This document shows, one piece after another, positions 18,251-27,276 of a stretch of DNA of 64,000 bases; within the stretch, counting starts at the first letter, position 1; the number at the start of each line of letters is the position of its first letter. The stretch spans positions 930,001-994,000 of the forward strand of contig NZ_LT629710.1 in the NCBI RefSeq assembly GCF_900104535.1. The letters run 5' to 3'. The notes below the pieces were generated by a model that made no database searches, was not told the origin of the DNA, and was given only the letters and a program-made list of their open reading frames with translations. Position numbers and translations under genes: made by a program. Source of the stretch: Nakamurella panacisegetis (lineage in GTDB: Bacteria; Actinomycetota; Actinomycetes; Mycobacteriales; Nakamurellaceae).

Positions 18251-21019
18251 TCACGCGTCGCTGAACTCCTCGCCGGCGCCGGCCTGGGCGACGTTGCCGA
18301 TGGTCTGCAGCTGGTCCCACACGGCCCGGGCCCGGTCGACGCACAGCACCACCAGGTCACCGGCGTTGGCCCGTTCCAGCCCGACCCGGGTGGCGTCGAT
18401 CTCGTCCAGCACCACCTCGACCTCCTTGACCCTGGCCCCCTCGCCCTGCGCGCGGCGCACGCCGTCGACGATCAACCCCGCTGTCTCGCCGGGCTGGCGT
18501 CCGCGCAGGCGTTCGTCCTCGCGGACGATGATCCGGTCGAAGTGCTTTCCGGCCTGATAGCCGAGATCGACCATGTCCTGGTCCCGGCGGTCACCGGCGG
18601 TGGCCACGACGCCGATCCGTTGCGGCCGTTCGACCGTCGTCCCGACGCTGTCCTCGAAGAACCGGTCGACGAAGTCGCCGAGCGCGATCATGGCCGGGGC
18701 GTTGTGGCAGTAGTCGACGATCACCTTCACGCCGCGCACCTCGGTCAGATTCATCCGCCCCGGGGCCTGGTAGAACGACGACGTGAACGACCGCAGGCCG
18801 GCCCGGATGTCGTGCAGGTGGGCCCCGGCGCAGTACGCCGCGGCGGCCGCCGCCATCGCGTTCTGCACGTTGAACATCGCCTTGCCACCGAAGGTCACCG
18901 GCAGCAGGTGGGTGTAGGCCAACGGCATCCGGCGCCGCCCGTGGACCAGCACGATCTGGTCGCCGAGCTCGACCTTCTCCAGGATGATCGCCTTTCCGCC
19001 GCGACGGCAGTGGTCGGCGATCATCCGGTTGTTGGGCTTGATCGAGAACCAGACGATCTCGCCGCTGCACGCGCGTCGCATCTCGGCCACCAGCACGTCG
19101 TCGGCGTTCAGCACCGCGGCGCCGTTCTTGGGCACCGCCTCGACGATCACCTGCTTGACCTTCGCCAGCTGCTCGACCGAGTTGATGCCCCGCAACCCGA
19201 GGTGGTCCGGCGCCACGTTGAGCACGACGGCGACGTCATTGCGGGTGTAGCCCAGACCTTCCCGGAGAATGCCGCCCCGAGCCACCTCGAACACCGCGAA
19301 GTCGACGCGCGGATTCTGCAGGACCATTCGCGCCGACCGCGGGCCGGACGCATCGGACCGGATGACGAGGCGGTCGTCGATGACGACACCGTCGGTCGAG
19401 GTCATGCCCACCTTGCGACCGATGCCCTTGAAGATGTGACCGATCATCCGGCTGGTGGTGGTCTTGCCGTTGGTGCCGGTGACGGCGACGATCGGGATGC
19501 GCGACGCCGTCCCGGGTGGGAACAGCAGGTCCACCACCGGTTTGGCGACGAACTGGGGCTCGCCGATGGTCGGATGGGTGTGCATCCGGAAGCCGGGGGC
19601 GGCATTCACCTCGCAGATGGCACCGCCGGTCTCGCGGACCGGCTGGGTGATGTCGGGGCAGATGAAGTCGATACCGGCGATGTCGAGGCCGACCACCCGC
19701 GCCGCCTCCTCGGCGATGTCCACGTTGTCCGGATGGGCCTCGAACGTGCGGTCGATGGAGATCCCGCCGGTGGACATGTTGCCGGTCAGGGCGAGCTTGA
19801 CCATCTCACCGGGCGGCGGCACGTCGGCCATCTCGAACCCTTGGGCCCGAACAAGTTCCACCGCCGAATCGGTGACTTCGATGCGGGTGAGCACCTTCTC
19901 GTGGCCGACGCCGCGCCGGGGATCGGCGTTGGTCTGTTCCACCAGCGCGGCAACACTTCTCACGCCGTCCCCGATGACGTGGGCGGGCATCCGTTCGGCG
20001 ATGGCGACCATGTTGCCGCCGATCACCAACACCCGGTAGTCCTTACCGGTGATGAACGACTCGACCAGCACGTACCCGCGGCGGGACTGGTCGTAGGCCT
20101 CCTCGAACGCCGCGCGCACCTCGTCCTCGGTGCTGAGATTGATGGCCACACCGCGGCCATGGTTCCCGTCCAGCGGTTTGAGTACCACCGGATATCCGAT
20201 GCGGCGGGCCATCCGGACCGCGTCGTCGGCGTTCCGGACCACCTCGGACGAGGGAACCGGAAGCCCGGCCGCGGCCAACAGCCGGCTGGTCAGCTCCTTG
20301 TCGGACGCGATGTCGACGGCGAGGGAGCCCGTCATGGACGTCATGGTGGCGCGTATCCGCTGCTGCAGCTTGCCGTGCCCGAGTTGCACCAGCGAGCCGG
20401 AGTTGAGCCGCTGCCAGGGGATGTCGCGCGAGATCGCCTCGTCCAGGATGGCCTGGGTCGACGGCCCGAACGCCACCCGCTGGCTGGTCAGCAGGAACGC
20501 CTCGTGCTCGGCCGTGAAGTCGAAGTCGAGATCGACCGGGACCGCGCCCTCGACGTCGGTTTCGGCGTCGACGACGCTGATCAGGTGGTTGACCAGCTTC
20601 ACGGCCAGCCGCCCGGCCAGCGTCGCCACCGTCTCGTCCAGGTAGCCGAAGATGACGTTGTAGACGCCGCGCTCACCGGTGGAGCGGGTCTTGCCCCTGG
20701 TCATCTCGTGGCCGGCGGTGCGCTGCAACTCCAGCGCCACGTGCTCGGCGACATGCCCGGTCCAGGTGCCCTCGACCAGCCGTTCGACGAACCCGCCGTC
20801 GTGCCCGCGGGAGCACTGGTGATCGTGCAGCCCGGGGAGCAGGGCGACCAGTTGCTCGGTGAAGCCCGGAAGCAGGTCGGTCGGGGCCGCCTCCAGGGGG
20901 CCGAGGTCGATCACCATGTGGATCGACGGCTCGTAGGAGTAGTAGTTCGGGCCGCGGTAGACCCGCAGTTCCCGGATCTTGATCGCGCGCTGCTGGTCTT
21001 CCGACGTGGGCTTGGTCAT
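18251..21019 (-). CDS. cphA: cyanophycin synthetase
   Basis: The 922-residue protein has the full CphA1 layout. The N-terminal domain (IRELRVYRGPNYYSYEPS) covers about residues 1-165. An ATP-grasp domain follows, with GYPVVLKPLDGNHGRGVAIN and VLVIGGNMVAIAERMPA. The Mur ligase domain has P-loop VAVTGTNGKTTTSRMI near residue 513, FEVARGGILREGLGY and VDYCHNAPAMIALGDF. The ATP-grasp site adds Asp to the backbone and the Mur site adds Arg to its side chain, building multi-L-arginyl-poly-L-aspartate, a cytoplasmic nitrogen reserve. It is the second gene of an operon with cyanophycinase, 90 bp downstream of it. Nitrogen-responsive control is likely but no site was identified. Confidence 0.95.
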   Translation of the reverse strand: MTKPTSEDQQRAIKIRELRVYRGPNYYSYEPSIHMVIDLGPLEAAPTDLLPGFTEQLVALLPGLHDHQCSRGHDGGFVERLVEGTWTGHVAEHVALELQRTAGHEMTRGKTRSTGERGVYNVIFGYLDETVATLAGRLAVKLVNHLISVVDAETDVEGAVPVDLDFDFTAEHEAFLLTSQRVAFGPSTQAILDEAISRDIPWQRLNSGSLVQLGHGKLQQRIRATMTSMTGSLAVDIASDKELTSRLLAAAGLPVPSSEVVRNADDAVRMARRIGYPVVLKPLDGNHGRGVAINLSTEDEVRAAFEEAYDQSRRGYVLVESFITGKDYRVLVIGGNMVAIAERMPAHVIGDGVRSVAALVEQTNADPRRGVGHEKVLTRIEVTDSAVELVRAQGFEMADVPPPGEMVKLALTGNMSTGGISIDRTFEAHPDNVDIAEEAARVVGLDIAGIDFICPDITQPVRETGGAICEVNAAPGFRMHTHPTIGEPQFVAKPVVDLLFPPGTASRIPIVAVTGTNGKTTTSRMIGHIFKGIGRKVGMTSTDGVVIDDRLVIRSDASGPRSARMVLQNPRVDFAVFEVARGGILREGLGYTRNDVAVVLNVAPDHLGLRGINSVEQLAKVKQVIVEAVPKNGAAVLNADDVLVAEMRRACSGEIVWFSIKPNNRMIADHCRRGGKAIILEKVELGDQIVLVHGRRRMPLAYTHLLPVTFGGKAMFNVQNAMAAAAAAYCAGAHLHDIRAGLRSFTSSFYQAPGRMNLTEVRGVKVIVDYCHNAPAMIALGDFVDRFFEDSVGTTVERPQRIGVVATAGDRRDQDMVDLGYQAGKHFDRIIVREDERLRGRQPGETAGLIVDGVRRAQGEGARVKEVEVVLDEIDATRVGLERANAGDLVVLCVDRARAVWDQLQTIGNVAQAGAGEEFSDA

Positions 21020-21109
21020 GGGGGGCCTTTCGCTGACGGGCCAACAGCTGAGGGGTTGATCATCGCCTACGTCACGGCTCCCGGTGAAGGCCCGGTGCCG
21101 CCGGACCGC

Positions 21110-22075
21110 TCAGGACGAAGCGGGCCGGCGCCGCAGCTCGGCCGTCGTGGTGTGCGCCCCCTCGGCCGCGATCCGGCGGGTCCGCGGGCGCATGTCCTCC
21201 GGAACGTCGGCCAGGGTGGCCACCTTCGGCGGTTCGGTCTCGTCGGGCAGACCGGGAGCGGAGACCAGCCGGCGCGTGGTCAGGTCGAAGATCGCTCCCC
21301 GGGGCAGCGTGTGCAGTGTGAGTCCCGACATCATCAAGGGCTGGGTGCCGGTCGCGGTGTAGGCGGTGGTGATCACGTCGGCGCCGTCGATGATCGTCAC
21401 CACTCCGCGGCCCTTGACCTCCAACCGGCCCGAGGCCGACACGATCGCGGCCGTGTCCTCGTCGATGCCGACTCCGAGCTGTCCGGGGTTGGCGGCCACC
21501 AACGCCAGCAGCCGGCCGAACCGGTTCCGCTGGGTGAAGTGCTGGTCGACGACGACGCCGGACAGCAGCCCGAGCCCCTGTGACACCTGTCCGACCCGGA
21601 ACTTCGGGGTCGAACCGCCGCTGCCGAACGACACCATGTGCTCGCTGCAGATGCTGGCCCCGGCCGACGTCCCGGCCACCACCGCTCCGCGCAGATGAGC
21701 GGCCCGGATCGCGTCTCCGACCGGCGTCCCGACGATGACGGTGGCCAGTTTCGTCTGGTTGCCGCCCGTCATGAACACCGCGGTGGCCCGGTCGATGGTC
21801 GCGACCAGAGCGGCATCGCCGGCCTGGTCCCGATTCTCCGGCCGGATCCCGACGACGTCCGACACCCCGAGGCCGGCGAAGAGCTGGAGGTAGGCGTGGG
21901 TGATCTCGTCACCGAGGGAGGAGGCCGTGGAGATCACGACGATGCGCGCCGCGCTGCCGCCGGCCAGTCGGATCACCTCACGCAGGATGGTCATCCGGCC
22001 GAGCTTGTCCTCCGCGCCGCCGATGGGCATCACCACGCCCGCTCCAGGGGGCATGGTGGCCCGTGCCTCAGTCAT
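21110..22075 (-). CDS. cphB: cyanophycinase (peptidase S51)
   Basis: The 321-residue protein starts at the ATG at 22075 (MTEARATMPPGAGVVMPIGG). The nucleophile elbow GTSAGASI near residue 135 and the earlier FMTGGNQTKL match serine peptidase S51 enzymes, which release beta-Asp-Arg dipeptides from cyanophycin. The segment HFTQRNRFGRLLALVAANP, with His and Arg, fits the substrate-binding region. It is about 50 residues longer than the minimal S51 fold, with a basic C-terminal extension of unknown role. It precedes cphA in the same direction, so synthesis and breakdown of the polymer are encoded together. Confidence 0.92.
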   Translation of the reverse strand: MTEARATMPPGAGVVMPIGGAEDKLGRMTILREVIRLAGGSAARIVVISTASSLGDEITHAYLQLFAGLGVSDVVGIRPENRDQAGDAALVATIDRATAVFMTGGNQTKLATVIVGTPVGDAIRAAHLRGAVVAGTSAGASICSEHMVSFGSGGSTPKFRVGQVSQGLGLLSGVVVDQHFTQRNRFGRLLALVAANPGQLGVGIDEDTAAIVSASGRLEVKGRGVVTIIDGADVITTAYTATGTQPLMMSGLTLHTLPRGAIFDLTTRRLVSAPGLPDETEPPKVATLADVPEDMRPRTRRIAAEGAHTTTAELRRRPASS

Positions 22076-22211
22076 GCCGGCAACCGTATGCCCACGGATG
22101 CTCCGCACCCGAATCCGCCGTTTGCCCAGCGCGCGCAGACCGGATCGGTCATTGTGTAGGGCAGGCGGGACCGGAACAGCCGGCCCACGCACAAGCTGGA
22201 GGAATCGACAC

Positions 22212-22787
22212 ATGGGCGTGAATCTCACCAAGGGCGGCAACGTCTCACTCACCAAGGCGGCGCCGGGCCTGAGCGTGGTCACCCTCGGTCTCGGCTGGGA
22301 CGCCCGCACGACCGACGGCAGCAGCTTCGACCTCGACGCCAGCGCGCTCGGCCTCGGCGCCGACGGCAAGATCGTCTCGAACGAGCACTTCGTTTTCTAC
22401 AACAACAAGCGGTCGCCCGACGGCGCCATCGAGCACGGCGGCGACAACCTGACCGGAGAGGGTTCCGGCGACGACGAGGTGATCACGGTGAACGTGGCCG
22501 CCGTGCCGCCGAATATCGACAAGGTCGCCGTCGCCGTTTCGATCTACGATGCCGACACCAAGGGACTGTCCTTCGGCCAGGTCCGCAACGCCTACATCCG
22601 GGTGGTCAACCAGGCCGATCAGGTCGAGTTGGCGCGGTACGACCTCTCCGAGGACGCCTCCACCGAGACGGCGATGGTCTTCGGCGAGCTGTACCGCAAC
22701 GGGGCCGAGTGGAAGTTCCGCGCCATCGGCCAGGGTTACGCCTCCGGTCTGTCCGGCATCGCCCAGGACTTCGGCGTCACCGTGTGA
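22212..22787 (+). CDS. terD: TerD family protein
   Basis: The 191-residue length is standard for TerD. It starts MGVNLTKGGNVSLTKAAPGL after a strong ribosome site (GGAGGAA). The acidic calcium-binding loops are visible in SSFDLDASALGLGADGKI and NLTGEGSGDDEVITVNV, and VYNNKRSP-like FVFYNNKRSPDGAIEHGGDN is typical. TerD proteins bind Ca2+ and belong to tellurite, phage and stress resistance modules. No other ter genes lie nearby, so it is a stand-alone copy, as is common in actinobacteria. Confidence 0.95.
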   Translation: MGVNLTKGGNVSLTKAAPGLSVVTLGLGWDARTTDGSSFDLDASALGLGADGKIVSNEHFVFYNNKRSPDGAIEHGGDNLTGEGSGDDEVITVNVAAVPPNIDKVAVAVSIYDADTKGLSFGQVRNAYIRVVNQADQVELARYDLSEDASTETAMVFGELYRNGAEWKFRAIGQGYASGLSGIAQDFGVTV

Positions 22788-22841
22788 GATCTGCCTGTGC
22801 GATCGCGTCCCCCGCCGGGGATCGAGCCTGATCGTCGCTCG

Positions 22842-22862
22842 ACTCCGATACCGTATCGGTGT
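22842..22862. promoter_or_regulatory. 21-bp inverted repeat, candidate operator before psd-pssA
   Basis: ACTCCGATAC, one base, GTATCGGTGT: 9 of 10 positions pair and the central CCGATAC/GTATCGG pair is perfect. A stem with a 1-base loop is unfavourable as RNA, so a protein-binding dyad is more likely. It lies about 90 bp upstream of psd and after terD. Confidence 0.45.
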
Positions 22863-22952
22863 TGATCGGCGTGCCCTTCGCGCCAACGCCGACGGGTCCG
22901 CCCGGTGGCGTGACGAGACGTGCGACCGCAGAAAGTGCAGGCGAGAACTTCC

Positions 22953-23702
22953 ATGGCCTCCGGTTCCCAGCCGCTGGGTGGTGCTACCGCCGGTTCCCAC
23001 CTGGTGCAGTTGATCCGCTCCACCGTGCCACCGATCCACCCCGGCGGCCGACCGATCGTGCTCGGCGCGTTGGCCGGATCGCTGGGCCTGCGGTTCCTGC
23101 TCCGAGCGGTCGGGCTGAAGAAGTTAGGGTCGCTCGTCGGGCGGATCGGGCTCACCGGGACGGCGGCCTCCGCGGTGTTCTTCCGCGCCCCGCGCCGGGT
23201 GACGCCCACCGACAGCTCGCTGGTGGTGGCCGCCGCCGACGGCCTGATCTCACTGATCGAGGACGCGGTTCCACCGTCGGAGTTGGGCCTCGGCCCGCAG
23301 CCGCGGACCCGGGTGTCGATCTTCCTGTCGGTGTTCGACGTGCACGTGCAGCGGATCCCGGTCGACGGCGTCATCACCCAGGCCGCGTACAAGCCCGGGA
23401 AGTTCCTCTCGGCCGACCTGGACAAGGCGTCCGAGGTCAACGAGCGGAACTCGCTGGTCATCCGGTCCACCCACGGACCGGAGGTCATCGTCACCCAGAT
23501 CGCCGGGCTCATCGCCCGCCGCATCGTGTGCGACGTCAGGCCGGGCGCCTCGGTGCTGGCCGGGGCCACCTACGGCCTGATCCGGTTCGGGTCACGGGTC
23601 GACACGTACTTGCCCGCCGGATCGACGGTCGACGCGATCCTCGGGCAGCGCACCATCGGCGGTGAGACGGTGCTGGCCCATCTGCCCACCGTCGCCTCGT
23701 GA
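22953..23702 (+). CDS. psd: phosphatidylserine decarboxylase
   Basis: The 249-residue protein is a bacterial PSD-A type pyruvoyl enzyme that converts phosphatidylserine to phosphatidylethanolamine in the membrane. The ATG at 22953 is chosen; an in-frame upstream ATG at 22920 would add 11 residues. Family motifs are FFRAPRRVTP near residue 70, IFLSVFDVHVQRIPVDG and NERNSLVIRSTHG. The self-cleavage site that creates the pyruvoyl group is FGSRVD, with Ser at residue 214. It is followed after 14 bp by pssA, which makes its substrate. Confidence 0.94.
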   Translation: MASGSQPLGGATAGSHLVQLIRSTVPPIHPGGRPIVLGALAGSLGLRFLLRAVGLKKLGSLVGRIGLTGTAASAVFFRAPRRVTPTDSSLVVAAADGLISLIEDAVPPSELGLGPQPRTRVSIFLSVFDVHVQRIPVDGVITQAAYKPGKFLSADLDKASEVNERNSLVIRSTHGPEVIVTQIAGLIARRIVCDVRPGASVLAGATYGLIRFGSRVDTYLPAGSTVDAILGQRTIGGETVLAHLPTVAS

Positions 23703-23716
23703 TGGGGCCCGCGTAG

Positions 23717-24646
23717 ATGGCGACTGTCCCCGGCGTCCGGTTCCTCCCGAACGCGATCACCGTCCTGGCCCTGTGCGCCGGGCTCACCTCGGTGGCCTTC
23801 GCGCTGGATCACCACTGGTTCCCGGCGATCGTGGCCATCGGCATCGCGGCGATCCTGGATTCCCTGGACGGCCCGGCGGCCCGGCTGCTGAACTCGACCA
23901 GCCGGATCGGCGCCGAGCTGGACTCGCTGTCGGACCTGGTGTCGTTCGGCGTCGCGCCCGCCCTGGTCGTCTACGTCTGGCGGTTCAACGACGGCAACTC
24001 GATCAGCTTCGGCTGGGCCTTCTGCCTGATGTTCGCCGTCTGCATGGCGCTGCGGCTCGCTCGCTTCAACTCGTTGCTGGACGACGACACCCCCAAGCCG
24101 TATGCGAAGGGCTTCTTCACCGGCATCCCGGCCCCCGGAGGCGGGCTGCTGGCGATGGCCCCCCTGCTGCTGGCCATCCGGCTGGGCGATCACCACTGGT
24201 TCAGCAGCCAGTGGGTGGTGGCCGGCTGGCTGGTCGTCGTCGGGTCGCTGGCTGTGTCACGGCTGCCGACCATTTCGCCGAAGTCGGTGCGCGTGCCGAC
24301 CGGCCTCATCGTCCCGTTGCTGGTGCTGCTGGTGGCGGCGGTGGCCCTGGAGTTCTACGAGCCGCAGCTGGTCATGGCCATCGGCCTGGGCCTGTATCTG
24401 CTGCACCTGCCCTACGCGAGCTGGAAGTTCCAGTACCTCAAGCGCCATCCCGAGCTGTGGATGGACGCGCGCAAGCAGCGGATCTTCCGGTCATCGACCC
24501 GGCGTATCCGGCTGTCGGTGCGGATGCCACGCCGCCGCCGGGTGGCCGGCCGGGCGTCCGACGGCACTCCGCTGCCCTCCGCTCGGCGCCGGGGCGCGCT
24601 GGGCCAGGTGCGCGGTCGCGTGCAGGAGCGCCGCCGCCTGAGATGA
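23717..24646 (+). CDS. pssA: CDP-diacylglycerol-serine O-phosphatidyltransferase
   Basis: The 309-residue membrane protein has the CDP-alcohol phosphotransferase signature D-x2-DG-x2-AR-x8-G-x3-D-x3-D, seen as DSLDGPAARLLNSTSRIG followed by AELDSLSD. It transfers phosphatidyl from CDP-diacylglycerol to serine. About eight hydrophobic segments follow the motif. The last 60 residues form a very basic cytosolic tail (RRIRLSVRMPRRRRVAG and onward), longer than in many homologues. Together with psd upstream it forms the phosphatidylethanolamine branch. Confidence 0.94.
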   Translation: MATVPGVRFLPNAITVLALCAGLTSVAFALDHHWFPAIVAIGIAAILDSLDGPAARLLNSTSRIGAELDSLSDLVSFGVAPALVVYVWRFNDGNSISFGWAFCLMFAVCMALRLARFNSLLDDDTPKPYAKGFFTGIPAPGGGLLAMAPLLLAIRLGDHHWFSSQWVVAGWLVVVGSLAVSRLPTISPKSVRVPTGLIVPLLVLLVAAVALEFYEPQLVMAIGLGLYLLHLPYASWKFQYLKRHPELWMDARKQRIFRSSTRRIRLSVRMPRRRRVAGRASDGTPLPSARRRGALGQVRGRVQERRRLR

Positions 24647-24678
24647 CGGCCAGGCCCGTCCGGGGGAACGACGTCCGA

Positions 24679-24996
24679 TCAGGCGTCGAAGCCGAGCCGG
24701 CGGGCCGATCGGGTCTTCTGCCGGGTCGAGCGGAGCCGGCGCAGACGGCGAACCAGGAGCGGGTCCTCGGCCAGTGCCGCCGGGTTGTCGATGACGTTGT
24801 TCAGCACCTGGTAGTAGCGGGTCGGCGAGAGGTCGAACATCTCCTTGATCGCCTGCTCCTTGAGCCCTGCGTACTGCCACCACTGTCGTTCGAAACCCAG
24901 GATTTCGCGGTCCCGGCGGGACAGACCCTGGGCCGAGGTGGCGCCGTCGTCCGTCGCGACATCCTCCGGCACCGGCCGTGCGGCTGAGTTGTCCAT
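24679..24996 (-). CDS. DUF3263 domain protein
   Basis: The 105-residue protein starts at the ATG at 24996, five bases after a clear GGGAGGA site; a TTG one codon upstream is less likely. The core LSRRDREILGFERQWWQYAG, with KEQAIKEMFDLSPTRYYQVL, is the DUF3263 domain found in many actinobacteria. It resembles a helix-turn-helix with a sigma-like recognition helix, so a DNA-binding role is plausible. The acidic N-terminal 25 residues look disordered. No experimental function is known to me. Confidence 0.85.
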   Translation of the reverse strand: MDNSAARPVPEDVATDDGATSAQGLSRRDREILGFERQWWQYAGLKEQAIKEMFDLSPTRYYQVLNNVIDNPAALAEDPLLVRRLRRLRSTRQKTRSARRLGFDA

Positions 24997-25206
24997 CAAG
25001 TCCTCCCGGAACTTCGCCGGCCGAGCGGCCGTTGAATCACAAGCGTGTCATTCCGGCTCCATGGTGGCACGCCCGGCGGAGCCGGGTCCAGCGCATCCGG
25101 CGTGTCCGGGCCGCGGCTCGCCGGGGACCACGGCACTCCCGTCCCGCGACCGTTCATCAGTCACAGGAGTATCGGGGTGGCCGTCGGCCGAGGTGCGCCG
25201 CAAGGG

Positions 25207-26106
25207 TCAGCCGGACAGCGGGACCGGCCCCGTGCCCAGGCCGAGCAGGGGACCGACCAGGGTGCGGCCGGCCGATGTCACGAGCTCGCACAGAGCGAAT
25301 CCGCTGTCGTCGGTGGCGCTGCCGAGGCCGGCCCGCGGGGGCCCGTCCGCTCCGTGCACCGCGACCGCCTTCACGCTCAGGACCCCGCCGGCGGTGGGAT
25401 CCGGCATCGCGGTCCGGCGGCGCACCTGCGTCAGGCACGAAGCGTCCAGCCCCCGCTGGGTGAGCCCGTCCCGGGCGGTGGACATCAACCCGAACGCCTC
25501 GGCCGCATGGGCCCTCGCACAATCCACCCGCTGGTAGTTGATCAAGCTGGACATCCTCAGGCAGGTGGCGAACCCGGCTGGCGGCCTGACCCCGGGCGCG
25601 AGCGCGTTCCGGGCCGTCCCGGACCATGAGGTCGGGCTCTGATCAGGTCCCAGCAGCACCAGCACGCACGCCAGCCAGTGCTGCCCCACCGCGGCCTGCA
25701 GTGCGGACGGCTGCTCGACGACACCGGCCAGTGTGGTGGGCAGTTCCCACCCGCCGGCCGACGGTCCGAGGGTGTGACCGAGGTACCCGTCGATTGCGCT
25801 CGTGCAGGCATCGTCGTTCGGGTAGCCGTCGCCGGTCCGGACCGATGGACGCCGCTGGTCGGTGTACGTGCTGATCACCTCGCCCATCCGCAGGCCGGTG
25901 CACGGCGCGGCCACCAGCGTCGGATAGGTGTCCCCTTTGGACGCGCCGATCGGGCCGATCAGACAATCCCCGGCGGCCGGGGGTCCGGGCACGTCCAGCG
26001 CGGTCGGCGATCCGGCGATGTGACGACCAACGACGGCGACCGGCACGATCGCGGCGAGGATCAACCCGACCAGGACGACGGCCGCCCCACTCCACCGCCG
26101 GTCCAT
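25207..26106 (-). CDS. membrane-anchored extracellular protein with septum-formation-like Cys repeats
   Basis: The 299-residue protein starts MDRRWSGAAVVLVGLILAAI, an N-terminal membrane anchor, with the rest outside. It contains repeated short motifs of the form APCTGLRMGEVI and VDCARAHAAEAFG, which resemble the Cys-x-x-x-H-x-x-E blocks of the Pfam Septum_form domain found in actinobacterial envelope proteins. Several further Cys residues could form disulfides. The assignment to that domain is tentative because the motifs are degenerate. It is followed on the same strand by no close partner; the gene upstream (26145-27137) ends 38 bp away and may share its transcript. Confidence 0.6.
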   Translation of the reverse strand: MDRRWSGAAVVLVGLILAAIVPVAVVGRHIAGSPTALDVPGPPAAGDCLIGPIGASKGDTYPTLVAAPCTGLRMGEVISTYTDQRRPSVRTGDGYPNDDACTSAIDGYLGHTLGPSAGGWELPTTLAGVVEQPSALQAAVGQHWLACVLVLLGPDQSPTSWSGTARNALAPGVRPPAGFATCLRMSSLINYQRVDCARAHAAEAFGLMSTARDGLTQRGLDASCLTQVRRRTAMPDPTAGGVLSVKAVAVHGADGPPRAGLGSATDDSGFALCELVTSAGRTLVGPLLGLGTGPVPLSG

Positions 26107-26144
26107 GACGACCAGCGTAGGGCGTCGGCGGCGACCCAGCCGGG

Positions 26145-27137
26145 TCAGCGAGCGGTGTTGCCCGCGACGCCGGAACCGGCCGTCCCCGACGCGGGAGCGG
26201 CCGTGGCCGACGCGGTGGCGGTGGAACCGGTCGGGGTGGACGTTGGCCCGGTGGTCCCCGTCGTCGACGGGCTCGTGGTCGAGGTAGCGGTCGTCGGGGC
26301 AGACGGTGTCGCAGTGGCTGTCCCGGTCGCGGTGACCGCGGCCGTGGTGGCCGGCGTCGACGTGGACGAGGACGAGGACGAGGACATCCGATCCGCGGTC
26401 GGCGCGGCGGTCGATGTCCCCGTGCGAGTCACGGTCCGCGTCACGGTCGAAGCGGACGTCGGCGACCGGCTCGACGATGACGGGTCGGTCTTCGTGGCCG
26501 GCCGGACATCAGGACGACCCGGACCGCCGCCGAGGATGGTCAGGCTGCCGGCGGTGCCGCCGGACAGGGCACTGCCGCTGACCGTCTCGACCCCGGTGAC
26601 CACCGCGATCGCGCCGGCGAACACGCCGGCCGAGATGAGCGATCCGACCAGGATGCCGCGCAGGACCGGCCGGCGTCCCGGCACCCGTCGCGGGCGCGCC
26701 GGATCTCTCGTGCCCGACGGGGTGACCACCACCGGCGGCCGCGTTCCGGGGCGGTCGTCCAGGCCACGCGCGGCGACGAGCGCCTGGGCCATGCGCAGTC
26801 GGGTGGCCTTGATCGACGTCGTGTAGATCGCGCCACCGACCACCGAGATGACGGACGCCAGGGCCGCACCGATCAGGGTGCCGACGACGCCGAGACGGGA
26901 TCCGAGGAAGGCGGCCGTGACGGCGGCCGCGGTGCTGCCCAGGATCTGGGTGAGACTGAGTTCGATCCGCGGGCCGCGTCCTACCGCAGGTGCGGACGGT
27001 TGGGGGTCAGCGGGGCCAGACATCCGGCGAGCGGCTTTCGCGTCGCTGCTCCGGTTGCCGGATTTGTCGGGAGTGCGGCGCGGGGCCGAGCCGTGCTCAT
27101 CTTGGTTCCGTGCCTTGTCTGGTGTCTCGTCGAGCAT
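26145..27137 (-). CDS. membrane protein with Ser/Thr-rich C-terminal tail
   Basis: The frame encodes about 330 residues if it starts at the ATG at 27137 (MLDETPDKARNQDEHG); an ATG at 27023 (MSGPADPQPS) is also possible. The N-terminal part is charged. Then come hydrophobic segments ILGSTAAAVTAAFLGSRLG and LIGAALASVISVVGGAIY, a basic loop, and another helix ILVGSLISAGVFAGAIAVV. The last 110 residues are almost only Ser, Thr, Ala, Pro and Gly, typical of an extracellular stalk spanning the cell wall, possibly glycosylated. I recognise no family. It probably works in the envelope with the gene that follows. Confidence 0.65.
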   Translation of the reverse strand: MLDETPDKARNQDEHGSAPRRTPDKSGNRSSDAKAARRMSGPADPQPSAPAVGRGPRIELSLTQILGSTAAAVTAAFLGSRLGVVGTLIGAALASVISVVGGAIYTTSIKATRLRMAQALVAARGLDDRPGTRPPVVVTPSGTRDPARPRRVPGRRPVLRGILVGSLISAGVFAGAIAVVTGVETVSGSALSGGTAGSLTILGGGPGRPDVRPATKTDPSSSSRSPTSASTVTRTVTRTGTSTAAPTADRMSSSSSSSTSTPATTAAVTATGTATATPSAPTTATSTTSPSTTGTTGPTSTPTGSTATASATAAPASGTAGSGVAGNTAR

Positions 27138-27276
27138 TTCTGGTCGGGTCTCTTCACTTCTGCGTGGATCATGCTTCCACAAGAAGACGGCACCGATCGG
27201 CTCGCGTTGAGCCCGGGTGGGGCGGCTCACATGTGCCGGCCGACCCGGGCCGACCATCGGACGAGGCCCGAAAGTC

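Noticed and set aside
18542-21583. A very long open frame (about 1013 codons) on the plus strand opposite cphA
   Set aside because: It is the antisense shadow of cphA. High-GC coding sequence leaves the opposite strand largely stop-free. The translation is rich in Arg, His and Asp with no family motif, while cphA itself is complete.
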